DNA from: Rhodohalobacter sulfatireducens
GTDB lineage: Bacteria; Bacteroidota; Rhodothermia; Balneolales; Balneolaceae
Length of the DNA stretch: 64,000 nt
Direction of reading: 5' to 3'
Assembly: GCF_022012475.1 (NCBI RefSeq)
Contig: NZ_JAKLWS010000024.1
Coordinates: forward strand, 1 to 64,000
Position 1 is the first letter of the stretch. Each line of letters opens with the position of its first letter. Positions 26,306 through 35,058 of this stretch are shown here, piece by piece. The notes beneath the pieces were generated by a model. It did no database searches. It was given only the letters and a program-made list of their open reading frames with translations, and was not told the origin of the DNA. The position numbers were made by a program, and so were the translations under genes.

Positions 26306-26649
26306 TCATGGCCTACAAAGGTGACATCTTTGTATCCATAGTGATCGAGAATTGCTGCTCGATCACCGGTCAAGTGTTCAATATCATAATCGATTACTTC
26401 GGAAGGACGAGAAGAGTTACCATATCTGCTCTGATTTTGGACAATGACATGATAACCCGCTGCGGCAAGAGTTGGCACCTGGTAACGCCAGGGAAAAGCA
26501 TGTTCCGGAAAGCCGTGGCAGAGTACGATAGGGTTACCTAAATTTTCCAGACCTGCTTCAAAGACTTCGAGTTCCACACCGGTGACTGAAAAAAGAGTAG
26601 GCTTGGGAAAATCGGTTGGGTTAAATTTGGTATTAGTTACATTTGTCAT
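26230..26649 (-). pseudogene. Alpha/beta hydrolase (epoxide hydrolase/haloalkane dehalogenase-like), truncated
   Basis: Residues 1-117 of the 139-residue frame are a good alpha/beta hydrolase N-terminus: IVLCHGFPEHAFPWRYQVPT (oxyanion-hole HG) followed by SRYGNSSRP and the nucleophile elbow TFVGHDWG. Just after GHDWG the similarity stops and the frame runs antisense through the Crp pseudogene (IRFTSSGLD...) to a chance stop. Cap domain, catalytic acid and His are missing, so the enzyme cannot be active. Full-length relatives have about 300 residues. The break coincides with the break of the convergent Crp gene. Confidence 0.82.
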
Positions 26650-26684
26650 TTGTACGTGTTTTAAAGAGTATTAATAAGACAAGA

Positions 26685-27617
26685 CTAAACAGTAATAATC
26701 ACATTTCCTCTTTTATGCCCTTTCTCAACATAAGCGTGAGCTTCGGCCATTTTTTCCAAAGGATAAACACGATCTATCAATGGTCTGATCTTCCCTTGTT
26801 CTGTTAAACTTTTCAGGTGTAGAAAAGCACTTTTTGGCGTCAAAGGTGTTCCATGATCAATTGATATGTATTTACCCTTTGGAGTAAGTGCTTTTTTACT
26901 TTTTTCTTTAATGACTGAAGATTTTGATTTGCCAACAGCGTCTATTACATATTTATAAGTTTTTAAATGTAACTCAGCGTCATGCGCAGTGTAATCAATC
27001 ATAGTATCACTACCTAAAGACTTGACTAATTCAAAGTTCCGGTTACTGCACACGCTGGTGACATTAGCTCCTGCAAGTTTCGCCAACTGTATTGCCATTG
27101 TTCCTATACTTCCGGAAGCTCCATAAATTAGAACGTTGTCACCATTGTTAATGTCAATCTTATTCAGCAAATGTGCTGCGAGTAATCCGCCATAAGGGAT
27201 GGTTGCTGCCTCATTATGGCTAATATTTGTAGGCTTAAGGGCAATGTTCCAGTCTTCTGGCAGGCATATATATTCTGCGTAGGAACCAAAATGACGCTTT
27301 AATGGTGAGACCGAACCATATGCAAAAACTTCGTCTCCGATATTGAATGAATGAACATTCTTCCCTTTATCTTCAACAACACCGGAAGACACCATTCCTA
27401 AAATTGGATTTCTTGGCCTTCCAAAACCGAATATGAGTTGAAGTATAAATTTTTGAATAGGTGGTTCATTCAATCTGCGAATAAGAACATCACTTGCAGT
27501 AACTGAGGTCGCATGTATCTTAATAAGCACTTCATCATCTTTTGGTGCTGGCATTTCGATTTCAGTTAACACTAAATTTTCAGGCCCACCGTACTTTAAA
27601 CATTTAACTGCTTTCAT
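26685..27617 (-). CDS. NAD(P)-dependent MDR-family alcohol dehydrogenase / quinone reductase
   Basis: I chose the ATG at 27617, giving MKAVKCLKYGGPENL; the in-frame upstream start adds nine atypical residues. The 310-residue product is a medium-chain dehydrogenase/reductase. It has the GroES-like N-domain (LIKIHATSVTASDV, GMVSSGVVEDKGKNV, GDEVFAYG) and a Rossmann domain with NVLIYGASGSIGTMAIQLAKL. The structural and catalytic zinc ligands of true ADHs are not seen, so an NADPH:quinone or enoyl reductase-like enzyme is likelier. It ends 35 bp before the truncated hydrolase start on the same strand. Confidence 0.85.
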   Translation of the reverse strand: MKAVKCLKYGGPENLVLTEIEMPAPKDDEVLIKIHATSVTASDVLIRRLNEPPIQKFILQLIFGFGRPRNPILGMVSSGVVEDKGKNVHSFNIGDEVFAYGSVSPLKRHFGSYAEYICLPEDWNIALKPTNISHNEAATIPYGGLLAAHLLNKIDINNGDNVLIYGASGSIGTMAIQLAKLAGANVTSVCSNRNFELVKSLGSDTMIDYTAHDAELHLKTYKYVIDAVGKSKSSVIKEKSKKALTPKGKYISIDHGTPLTPKSAFLHLKSLTEQGKIRPLIDRVYPLEKMAEAHAYVEKGHKRGNVIITV

Positions 27618-27864
27618 AATTCTTATTATTTGTTCTGTCAGCAAAATTGGCTTTAGTAAACTTCACTTTCATTGACTTGGGTTAAGAAGTGAACTATAAT
27701 ATCTGAGGATATACAACTGATACGGTTACAAAAAGAAGTAATGAAACGATTGACTAAATTCATAAACAGCAATATTTCAGGTCATAGCTGTCCAAAACGT
27801 TTCTAAAGTTGGAAAGAATCTTTGTTTTTCGAATGTATGATCAGATTTGGTGTAATTTTCAAAA

Positions 27865-28499
27865 TTGAACCCCTGCTTGAACAAACCGGGAACTGTCTCA
27901 GACTCTACGTCTTCTGATTTCAAAATAAATGTTTTGGACAGATATGATTTCAGGTATAAAAGTTTTGGCCTTTTCATATTAACCAATGTAGTATACGTGT
28001 TTATGCTAACGGTTACGATTCCCAAAACAATGGGATTCTCGAATGGAATGAAATTGTTAGAAATGGTGCCAACTGGTTATGACCTGGATTATGTTAGCGA
28101 ATTATTCAACTCGCTTGGAGAAATTGGGCGTGAGACTTATTTAACGAACCAGATACCTGTGGATATGATTTATCCGCTACTTTTCGGGCTGACTTACTGT
28201 TGGCTATTGGCATATTTTCAAAAAAATTAAACAAGCTCCACTATCCATTTACGTATCTATGTATTGTACCAATTATTGCGGGAATAGCCGATTATTTGGA
28301 GAATTTTGGAATTATCGCAATGCTAATAAGCTATCCTGATTTGACAGAGATTTCAGTAAAAACAACCAGCACCTTTTCCCTGATAAAAAGTCTTTCAACA
28401 ACTGCTTTTTTTGTTGTCCTGATTATCGTTTTAGTGTCACTTGTATTAAAAACCGTAAACAGAAGAAAAGCAAGGGCTCTAAAGGTATGGATTACATAG
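27865..28499 (+). pseudogene. Polytopic membrane protein interrupted by a frameshift
   Basis: Two frames form one protein. 27865-28230 carries SFGLFILTNVVYVFMLTVTI and VPTGYDLDYVSELFNSLGE, ending IYPLLFGLTYCWLLAYFQK. The next frame continues KLNKLHYPFTYLCIVPIIAG, ADYLENFGIIAML and IKSLSTTAFFVVLIIVLVSL. The switch sits at a run of seven A (28220-28226). The joined product would have about 200 residues and four membrane helices, a small uncharacterised Bacteroidota membrane protein. The real start may be a TTG near 27934. It is either a true frameshift, a sequencing error or slippage at the A tract. Confidence 0.75.
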
Positions 28500-28529
28500 C
28501 CACCCACTGGAATGGCTACGACACCATAC
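28485..28529 (+). repeat. Two-stem hairpin at the end of the frameshifted membrane gene
   Basis: Outer stem gtatgg / ccatac (28485-28490 with 28524-28529) and inner stem tagcca / tggcta (28497-28502 with 28513-28518) enclose a 10-base loop. The stop codon TAG is the first part of the inner stem. No T run follows. It may be a processing or termination structure, or a weak relative of the attC-like hairpins upstream. Confidence 0.4.
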
Positions 28530-28733
28530 AGTAACCATTCCCCCCCTCATTCTTATAATATAATCGCCATATAACCTATATATGGTCTCTTATACGAACA
28601 GGCCCTGGCATTATCCGGAAAAATATCCTTCACCTAAACAGTTCCGATGTTCTTCTCAAGGGATGTATCACAGATTGATTGTAGAAGCTTATATAAGTGA
28701 ATGACATTAAAAAACCAACAGGTCTGCAAAGTT

Positions 28734-29423
28734 TTAGAAACTTCGAGGTTCTTTCTCGCGCTTTGGATCCTTTTCAAACTCATCAATCTCATTAAGAAAC
28801 CCCAGCGCCTCATTCAGCTGGCTCCCGCTGCCCTGAAGCAGCCAGTTCAGCCACTTTTTATCGGCATTCTTTGGGTTCAGTTTTCGATGCATCCACCATG
28901 CTACGGGAATTAGCAGTCCGCTAAGGATAAAATTCCAGGACAGAGCTGAAATATCGGTTATAGCGATGAAATCTATCCCGAACAGAACTTCTGAAATCCA
29001 AACCACGAAAGCCATGTAAAAAGGCAACATCCAAACAGCAATTCGAAGATTTTTTATAATTGCGGTTTTGATGCTCATCAACCTTTTCTGTAGTTGTAAA
29101 ACCGGCATCGAATAATCGATGGTGAGAATCAGTTGAAGCTGGTGAATGGCACTCGCGCTTGCAATGAACGACCAGCCCGCAAGAATTCCACCGGCGATCA
29201 CATAATTCCAATTCTCCCAATGGGTTGCGCAAAAATGCATAAAGTATGCTCCTGCTAACAAGTAGAATGTAATCGTGATGGCTTGCTGCCAGACAAGGCT
29301 TTTCAATTTGTTTTGCGCCCGGTCCAGGTTCACCTTTCTCAAAAGCTCAAGGTTGAGCCGGTTACTCTTTTCCAGTTTATCCTCAAGCCGGTTCCAGGTT
29401 TGCTGTAAATTTGAAAGATCCAT
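28734..29423 (-). CDS. Membrane protein, putative partner of the ECF sigma factor
   Basis: The 229-residue protein has an N-terminal coiled-coil-like amphipathic region (LSNLQQTWNRLEDKLEKSNR) and four hydrophobic segments at about 48-64, 74-95, 128-145 and 160-180. A charged, proline-containing tail follows. It starts 3 bp after the sigma factor stop and is surely co-transcribed. Position and topology suggest an anti-sigma factor of the kind that holds a sigma factor at the membrane. No zinc (ZAS) motif is seen, so this is an inference from context. Confidence 0.65.
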   Translation of the reverse strand: MDLSNLQQTWNRLEDKLEKSNRLNLELLRKVNLDRAQNKLKSLVWQQAITITFYLLAGAYFMHFCATHWENWNYVIAGGILAGWSFIASASAIHQLQLILTIDYSMPVLQLQKRLMSIKTAIIKNLRIAVWMLPFYMAFVVWISEVLFGIDFIAITDISALSWNFILSGLLIPVAWWMHRKLNPKNADKKWLNWLLQGSGSQLNEALGFLNEIDEFEKDPKREKEPRSF

Positions 29424-29426
29424 TTT

Positions 29427-29942
29427 TTACTCTGTTTTAAAGTGTTCTTTTAATTTATTTTTGATCCGGTAGATTTTGGTCCCCACGTTACTTTCCGAGA
29501 GATCCAACACCTCCGCAATGTCTTCGTGACTATTACCGTCTAAATACATAATCATTACCGCCCGGTTTAACTCATCCAGGTTTTGAATAAAATGGCGCAG
29601 TTGAGCGACTTCCCGATCCATCGTCTCTTCATTTTCTTCTGTCTTGATTTGAATAATGTTTTCAGGCATCGGGCTGATGTATTTCTTCCTCGTTTTAGAC
29701 TTCCGGTAGAACGAAATCGACACGTTTAACGCCACCCTGTACATCCATGTAGTTACTTTAGATTGATGATCGAATCGCTCGTATCCTTCCAAAAAATGAT
29801 ACATGATTTCCTGTACGAGATCTTCCTGGTCATTCGGATCGTTGCAGTAACTGTTCACCACTTTGTAGATGATCCCCTTATTCTCCTCAATAATTTGAAT
29901 GAGATCATCTACTCGGTTTTTATCTCGTCCCCTGCCGGTCAT
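29427..29942 (-). CDS. ECF-type RNA polymerase sigma-70 factor
   Basis: The 171-residue protein has region 2 (VVNSYCNDPNDQEDLVQEIM, RFDHQSKVTTWMYRVALNVS) and region 4 (LDELNRAVMIMYLDGNSHED, IAEVLDLSESNVGTKIYRIK) of ECF sigma factors. It directs RNA polymerase to a dedicated promoter set. Its start shares one base with the stop of the upstream hydrolase (TAATG), and the putative anti-sigma gene follows 3 bp later. Regulation by that membrane protein is inferred. Confidence 0.92.
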   Translation of the reverse strand: MTGRGRDKNRVDDLIQIIEENKGIIYKVVNSYCNDPNDQEDLVQEIMYHFLEGYERFDHQSKVTTWMYRVALNVSISFYRKSKTRKKYISPMPENIIQIKTEENEETMDREVAQLRHFIQNLDELNRAVMIMYLDGNSHEDIAEVLDLSESNVGTKIYRIKNKLKEHFKTE

Positions 29943-31009
29943 TAGTTCAAGTTGTTTAATTCAGCCCATTCTTTGATTTTTATCATCGCATCTTCGCTGT
30001 GGCGTATCCCGTTGTGTGTGGCGCCTTCAACAATTAACAGTTCACCCTCTGAATACTGCTCCATAACCGGTTGAAATTTGGCGGCTTCCATCACTTCATC
30101 TTCAGTTCCTACGATAATTAAGAGAGGTTTGTTGACCGCCCTCAGGCCATCCCTGTAATCAGCCGGAGCGTTACTCACATTACTCCGATGACTATACTTC
30201 GTAACCGGGCTGTTTTCCGGGAGATTAAAAAAGAGAACATTCAGTGAGTCAAACTCGTGATTTCCCACAGAGTTTAGCATCGACAATCCTATGATTCTTT
30301 CGATATGCAGTTTTAAAAAAGGTTCTTTTGATTCATCAGGGTCAGCCGGTGCCGTTCTCATCGTGGGATTCGTGTGGCCCAGTGTCGGAGCTGTTAAGAG
30401 GTAACCATCTACTTCCGGAAAGTCGTCTCTCATTGCATATCGAAGAGAAATTCCGCCGCCCATAGAGTGACCGGCAATGATGATTTTATGATCCGGTTTT
30501 TCCTTCTTGATGTGGGTCACCACGTCAGCCAGATCGTCTTCATACTGGCCGATATAATCCACATCACCCGGACGACCACCGGATTGACCATGTCCCCGAA
30601 TATCCATGGCGTAGACTTCAGCCCCGGTCGCTTCCCGCAAGAGCCCTGACAGTTTATTGAACAGGTAACTATCACCCAAAACGCCGTGAGATAAAAGAAT
30701 CGTTGTATTTGATTCCGAAGAAAAATGACGGGTGAATAATGTTTCGCCATCACTCGCCTCAAAAAAAGCTTCCTCAAATGAATTTGGCTGCTCAAACCCA
30801 AGATCTGCAAATGCTTTGGGATCCATCGTAGTGGCCGGTGGGTTCTCAAATTCAGGTTCCGGTGAGTGAATCAACGCGAGTGCTTCCTGAACGATGCTTG
30901 CACTATCTTTTGGCATCTCCATTTGCCCGAAAGCGTATTGTGAAAAGATAAGGTTTGATGCTAAGATCAGCAGTGCAGTGATGGTTTGAAGTCTGATTAT
31001 TTCTTTCAT
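29942..31009 (-). CDS. Exported alpha/beta hydrolase (monoacylglycerol lipase-like)
   Basis: The 355-residue protein has a Sec signal peptide (about 1-28, YAFGQ) and a serine hydrolase domain. HGVLGDSYLFNKL is the oxyanion-hole strand, then MDIRGHGQSGG, and the nucleophile elbow is IIIAGHSMGGG. The acid in IIVGTEDEVM and the His in VEGATHNGIRH complete the triad. It fits Hydrolase_4/monoglyceride lipase-like enzymes acting in the periplasm on lipid esters. It is the first gene of the operon with the ECF sigma factor (1-bp overlap). That is unusual and may mean the hydrolase and the sigma regulon act in one envelope response. Confidence 0.85.
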   Translation of the reverse strand: MKEIIRLQTITALLILASNLIFSQYAFGQMEMPKDSASIVQEALALIHSPEPEFENPPATTMDPKAFADLGFEQPNSFEEAFFEASDGETLFTRHFSSESNTTILLSHGVLGDSYLFNKLSGLLREATGAEVYAMDIRGHGQSGGRPGDVDYIGQYEDDLADVVTHIKKEKPDHKIIIAGHSMGGGISLRYAMRDDFPEVDGYLLTAPTLGHTNPTMRTAPADPDESKEPFLKLHIERIIGLSMLNSVGNHEFDSLNVLFFNLPENSPVTKYSHRSNVSNAPADYRDGLRAVNKPLLIIVGTEDEVMEAAKFQPVMEQYSEGELLIVEGATHNGIRHSEDAMIKIKEWAELNNLN

Positions 31010-31383
31010 GATTTCGTGTTTTTATAAGATTCATTTACCTAATAAGTCGCACGTTCATCAAAAAAATCACAGAATATTATTTCGGCAGTGAATGATAAAG
31101 TGAGTTCAACATAAGAATATGTAGTGGAGTGTCCCTCCGCCAGCTGGCGGAGGGCAATAGGGGATGTAAATAACATTTTCTGCAATCAAAACTTCATGCC
31201 CAACTTCAAATTATTACTTGGTCATCCCCCCTGCTCTCTTTGTTCGCTTTCCCCCTTCAAAGGGGGATTTCTAAAAGCTTTGTATTACATCGAAATCGAA
31301 TTGTAATTTTCTAACAGCAGATTGGCTTCAAAACCCGATTATAACTATACTGATTGCGGGTTTAAACTGCTTTATCTTATTTC
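31010..31383. other. ~370-bp divergent gap with a diverged family A repeat
   Basis: The gap lies between divergent genes and must hold both promoters. The middle is occupied by a diverged MITE-like element (31101-31303). No coding frame is supported. Confidence 0.6.
31101..31303 (+). repeat. MITE-like element, family A, diverged copy
   Basis: The left end gagttcaacataagaatatg matches gagttcgagataagagtttg of the intact copy at most positions. The body holds a perfect palindrome ccctccgccagctggcggag (31133-31154, continuing gg), 'ggcaataggggatg', 'gtcatcccccctgctct' and 'ttcccccttcaaaggggga'. These follow the same order as in copies at 5731 and 33221. The right end (tacatcgaaatcgaa) is degenerate. 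Confidence 0.6.
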
Positions 31384-33198
31384 ATGAATCAAAAATCCAT
31401 CGCTGTCCTTCCTTTTGTGAATATGAGTTCCGATCCCGAGAACGAGTATTTTAGTGATGGAATTACAGAGGAGATCATCAATGCCCTCACCGGGATCCGT
31501 GAGCTCAAAGTAACAGCACGTACTTCATCCTTTGCTTTTAAAAACCGACAAGTGGATGTTCGGCATGTAGGAAACCAATTGGGTGTTTCCACCGTACTGG
31601 AAGGTAGCATTCGCAGATTAAACGACCGTGTTCGAATTTCAACTCAGCTGATCCGAACAGACGACGGCTTTCATATCTGGTCTGAAAAGTACGACCGTAA
31701 TCTTGTGGATATTTTTGAACTCCAGGATGAAATCAGCCTAGAAATTGCAGAACAGATCAGGGAAAATTTTGGCCACCTGGAAATAAAAGAACGCCTTGTG
31801 GATGCTCCGACCGATAATATTGAAGCATATAATCTTTATCTGAAGGCCCGCTATAATCACCTGAGATGGGACGCCGAGGGTATTGAAAACGGGATGAAAT
31901 ATTATGACCAGTGTATCTCCATGGCCCCAAATTTTTCATGGCCTTATTTCGGAGCCGGGTACTGCCATTCGATGTTCGGTTCATGGACACCGAATAAAGA
32001 ATCATTAGATTATGCAGAAGAATATATTGAGAATGGATTTCAATTGGATAGCTCATCCTTCCTGGGGCACTACAGCAGAGCCACACTCCAGTTTTGGGGA
32101 CGTTGGGATTTCACTCACGGACATGATTCTTACAAGAGATCAATGGCGTTGAATCCGTCATACACGGAAGCAGAGGAAGGACTGGCGGAACTTTATACTG
32201 CCATTGGTAATTTTGACCGTGCGATGGAACATGCACAACATATTCTCGCGCTCGACCCCCTTTCTAAAAATCATCACTATACCATTGCAAACATATATTA
32301 CCTGACGGGGCGTCCAGAAAGAGCTCTTGAATTCTTGGAAGCCGGTCTCAAGATCGATCCAAACTTCACTCATCTCATTGAGTTGACGCAGCTTTGCCTG
32401 ATTGAATTAAAAGAAGAAGGAAAGCTGAATGATTTTCTAAACCAGAATCATTTGGCTGAAAATAAACGAGCCTCAACAACCCTTTATCAACTGATCCATC
32501 AGCCTGAAAAAAATGGATCCTACAATTTCCTAAATGATGACGAACGTGTGAGGTTGATTCCATGGTCCATGTTCCTTCATACCCATTTGGGGAATCAAAA
32601 AGAAGCCATGGGGTTCCTAGACAATGCTGTAACAAATAAGGAAGGGCAGTATATGAACTTCAAAAGTATGCCTTTATTGGAGCCGCTTCGAAATAATCAT
32701 CGCTACCATCAATTAGTTCAAACTACATTTCATCCATCTCTATTGCCAAACACTGAAGCAGAGAATGATTCTTCACAAAAGGAGCCTAAATTTTCAATGA
32801 ATACAGAAATAACTGAGTCAACTTCAGAGGAATCGAATTCTTTGATGGAGGAAGTTGAAATTGAACAAGCTCTAAATCTTCTTGATCATCTGATGAATGG
32901 AGAGAAGAAATTTCTCGATACTGCTATTTCACTTCGTTATTTAGCTGAAAATTTGAATATCCATCCAAATAAGCTTTCGTGGCTCCTTAACGATCGCCTT
33001 TCGATGAATTTCAATGATTACATTAACAGCTTCCGCCTCGAAACATTTCAGGAAAAAGTGTTGGATCCGGCCCATAAAAACTACACGCTTTTGGGTCTCG
33101 CATTTGAAAGCGGATTTAACTCAAAATCAGCCTTCAATGATTATTTCAAAAAGAAAACCGGAACCACACCGAGAAAGTGGTTGAAACAGAATAAGTAG
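31384..33198 (+). CDS. TolB-like / TPR / AraC-type HTH regulator
   Basis: The 604-residue protein has three parts. Residues 1-130 are the 'FlgO/TolB-like' domain often linked to adenylate cyclases and CadC-type regulators (KSIAVLPFVNMSSDPENEYF, DGITEEIINALTGI, LGVSTVLEGSIRRLNDRVRI). About 145-340 are TPRs (NPSYTEAEEGLAELYTAIGN, LTGRPERALEFLEAGLKIDP). About 490-604 form an AraC-type HTH domain (LRYLAENLNIHPNKLSWLLN and YTLLGLAFESGFNSKSAFND). No membrane segment or cyclase domain is present. It is likely a cytoplasmic transcription factor with a TPR-based sensor. An AraC regulator follows downstream. Confidence 0.82.
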   Translation: MNQKSIAVLPFVNMSSDPENEYFSDGITEEIINALTGIRELKVTARTSSFAFKNRQVDVRHVGNQLGVSTVLEGSIRRLNDRVRISTQLIRTDDGFHIWSEKYDRNLVDIFELQDEISLEIAEQIRENFGHLEIKERLVDAPTDNIEAYNLYLKARYNHLRWDAEGIENGMKYYDQCISMAPNFSWPYFGAGYCHSMFGSWTPNKESLDYAEEYIENGFQLDSSSFLGHYSRATLQFWGRWDFTHGHDSYKRSMALNPSYTEAEEGLAELYTAIGNFDRAMEHAQHILALDPLSKNHHYTIANIYYLTGRPERALEFLEAGLKIDPNFTHLIELTQLCLIELKEEGKLNDFLNQNHLAENKRASTTLYQLIHQPEKNGSYNFLNDDERVRLIPWSMFLHTHLGNQKEAMGFLDNAVTNKEGQYMNFKSMPLLEPLRNNHRYHQLVQTTFHPSLLPNTEAENDSSQKEPKFSMNTEITESTSEESNSLMEEVEIEQALNLLDHLMNGEKKFLDTAISLRYLAENLNIHPNKLSWLLNDRLSMNFNDYINSFRLETFQEKVLDPAHKNYTLLGLAFESGFNSKSAFNDYFKKKTGTTPRKWLKQNK

Positions 33199-33220
33199 TT
33201 AAATGGCATAACTTAAACTC

Positions 33221-33414
33221 AGTTCGAGATAAGAGTTTGTTAAGGATTGTCCCCCTTTTGAAGGGGGCAATGGGGGAAGAAAAGTCGTTAATTCAAAGCT
33301 TAACGATGAATATTTGAGTTAAATCTTAGATCAGAGTGTCATCCCCCTGGGCTCTTATGAGCCGCTTCCCCCTTCGAAGGGGGATTTTTTAGACTCATTT
33401 ATGTATCTCGAACT
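33221..33414 (+). repeat. MITE-like element, family A, intact copy
   Basis: This 194-bp unit is bounded by perfect 11-bp terminal inverted repeats, agttcgagata (33221-33231) and tatctcgaact (33404-33414). Inside are the palindromic words ccccttttgaaggggg and cccccttcgaaggggg. It is about 90 percent identical to 5731-5915. No clear target-site duplication is visible. Its right end lies 20 bp before the start codon of the AraC gene, so it likely supplies part of that gene's leader. Confidence 0.88.
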
Positions 33415-33434
33415 CACTTCAATTTAAAAAATTT

Positions 33435-34451
33435 ATGAGTTTTGTTTTAAAAAGCATATTCAAAAAAGTTGTGGATCAGGCTGAAAGAGAAGGCTTGCCA
33501 CCTGAAGCCGTTTCTCATTTGGGAATTGAGGACATTCTTAAAAATGAGTCTAAATATGCTCCTACTGTTCCTTTCTTTGAACTCTATGAGATCATCGATC
33601 AGTACCTGGACCCCGGGTTTTCCATTCGGGTGGGACAATTAATGGTGCTTGACGATTATGACGTTCTTGGGCTTGCCTGGAAAACCTGCCTATCTCCGAG
33701 AGATATGTTTAAAAGATGCGACCGGTTCTTCATCCTCATGACGGATACACAACTCTACAAGGTTCAGGATGAAGGAGAAACCGGAAGCATTACCATCTAC
33801 AGAGATGCACCGAGACGGGGAATTGAAATCTCAAATGAATCTTCGATTGTAGCCACTTTAACAGTCATCCATAAAATAACCGGAGTTGATATTCGTCCCC
33901 TTAAAGTTTCATTCGTTCATAATGCACCTGAAAATATAGCTCTGTATGAAGATTACTTCTCATGCGAAGTTCAGTTTGGTCAGAAGTATAACAGGCTTGT
34001 CTTTAGATCTGAGGATCTGGATACAAAATCGTTGAAAGCGGATCAAAGTATCAATCATTTCATGATGGAGCGCCTGCAGGAAAAGGCTGAAGGGATTGAA
34101 GTCAGTGCCAATAAACTGTTGAACGACACCCAAAATATTATCAAAGACGCATTACCCAGCGGTATTCCATTTGCAGCAGAGATCGGCAGACATCTTGGAA
34201 TGAGTACCCGAACACTCAGCCGTCGGCTTTCAGAAAAGGGAACTACATACAGGCAACTGGTACAAGATACCCAACAAGAGATCAGTACTGAACTCCTCAA
34301 AAATACCTCAGAAACAATCAGTGAGATCGCCTTTCAAACCGGCTTTTCTGAACAGAGTGCCTTCAACAGGGCTTTTAAACGATGGACGGGCCAATCGCCA
34401 CTGGAATATCGGAAAAGCTCAAAATCCACCACTTTTGGCTTGAACGGGTAA
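33435..34451 (+). CDS. AraC family regulator (Arabinose_bd/OruR-type sensor)
   Basis: The 338-residue protein has an N-terminal 'Arabinose_bd' sensor domain (about 10-190, PTVPFFELYEIIDQYLDPGF, VLDDYDVLGLAWKTCLSPRD). Its C-terminal double HTH holds EIGRHLGMSTRTLSRRLSEK, RQLVQDTQQEIS and ETISEIAFQTGFSEQSAFNR, then AFKRWTGQSPLEYR. The latter is the AraC signature. It stands before DUF1772 and NmrA-like genes on the same strand and probably controls them in response to a small molecule. A MITE-like element ends 20 bp before its start. Confidence 0.9.
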   Translation: MSFVLKSIFKKVVDQAEREGLPPEAVSHLGIEDILKNESKYAPTVPFFELYEIIDQYLDPGFSIRVGQLMVLDDYDVLGLAWKTCLSPRDMFKRCDRFFILMTDTQLYKVQDEGETGSITIYRDAPRRGIEISNESSIVATLTVIHKITGVDIRPLKVSFVHNAPENIALYEDYFSCEVQFGQKYNRLVFRSEDLDTKSLKADQSINHFMMERLQEKAEGIEVSANKLLNDTQNIIKDALPSGIPFAAEIGRHLGMSTRTLSRRLSEKGTTYRQLVQDTQQEISTELLKNTSETISEIAFQTGFSEQSAFNRAFKRWTGQSPLEYRKSSKSTTFGLNG

Positions 34452-34525
34452 ACCTTTGGCAGCTTCTGTCAAGTAAGTACACTCCTGTAATTCGATATTG
34501 CCTCTGAACTTAAATACAGAGGAAT

Positions 34526-35017
34526 ATGGAAATCACACTTAAAATCATCGTCTTATACATCGCAATCCTATTAACCGGATTGTCAGCCGGACTCTTCTAT
34601 GCATGGCAGGTTTCGGTGATTCCAGGTACAAAACTAACGCAGGATTCGACCTACATCGAAACGATGCAGAAGATCAACCGGGCGATCATCAATCCACCAT
34701 TCATGCTGATATTCCTGGGATCTCTTCTCATCCAGATCCTGAGTGTTATTCTTTACTGGAACACCGAAATGTCCCTATGGTTGATTCTTTCAGCTACCCT
34801 GGTGTATGGTGCAGGTACGATCATTGTAACCGGATTGGGAAATGTACCGCTGAATGACGCTCTGGATGAATTGCACCTGGATGATCTGAGGCAAGATGAG
34901 ATATCTAAAGAGCGACATGATTATGAAGTACCGTGGAATCGGCTGCACCTCATTCGTACCGCTTTTGCCGTGCTTTCTTTTATGCTGCTTCTGGCTGCTG
35001 CATTCAGCACCTCTTAA
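34526..35017 (+). CDS. DUF1772 (anthrone oxygenase-like) membrane protein
   Basis: The 163-residue protein has four membrane helices (about 7-27, 58-77, 85-106, 142-160). It carries the DUF1772 pattern SAGLFYAWQVSVIPGTKL near the start, FMLIFLGSLL in the second helix, and the conserved segment GLGNVPLNDALDEL followed by W..LH..RT (PWNRLHLIRT). Some relatives are named anthrone oxygenases, but most are uncharacterised. It sits between the AraC regulator and an NmrA-like gene, 41 bp before the latter, suggesting a redox-related operon. Confidence 0.83.
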   Translation: MEITLKIIVLYIAILLTGLSAGLFYAWQVSVIPGTKLTQDSTYIETMQKINRAIINPPFMLIFLGSLLIQILSVILYWNTEMSLWLILSATLVYGAGTIIVTGLGNVPLNDALDELHLDDLRQDEISKERHDYEVPWNRLHLIRTAFAVLSFMLLLAAAFSTS

Positions 35018-35058
35018 TCCAAAAATTACATCTAAACTCAAACTAAAATCATAAATTA

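Noticed and set aside
27777-28025. Minus-strand frame with an FFPTLETFWTAMT-like end.
   Set aside because: It overlaps the start of the frameshifted membrane protein and has no recognisable domain; I could not decide if it is a remnant.
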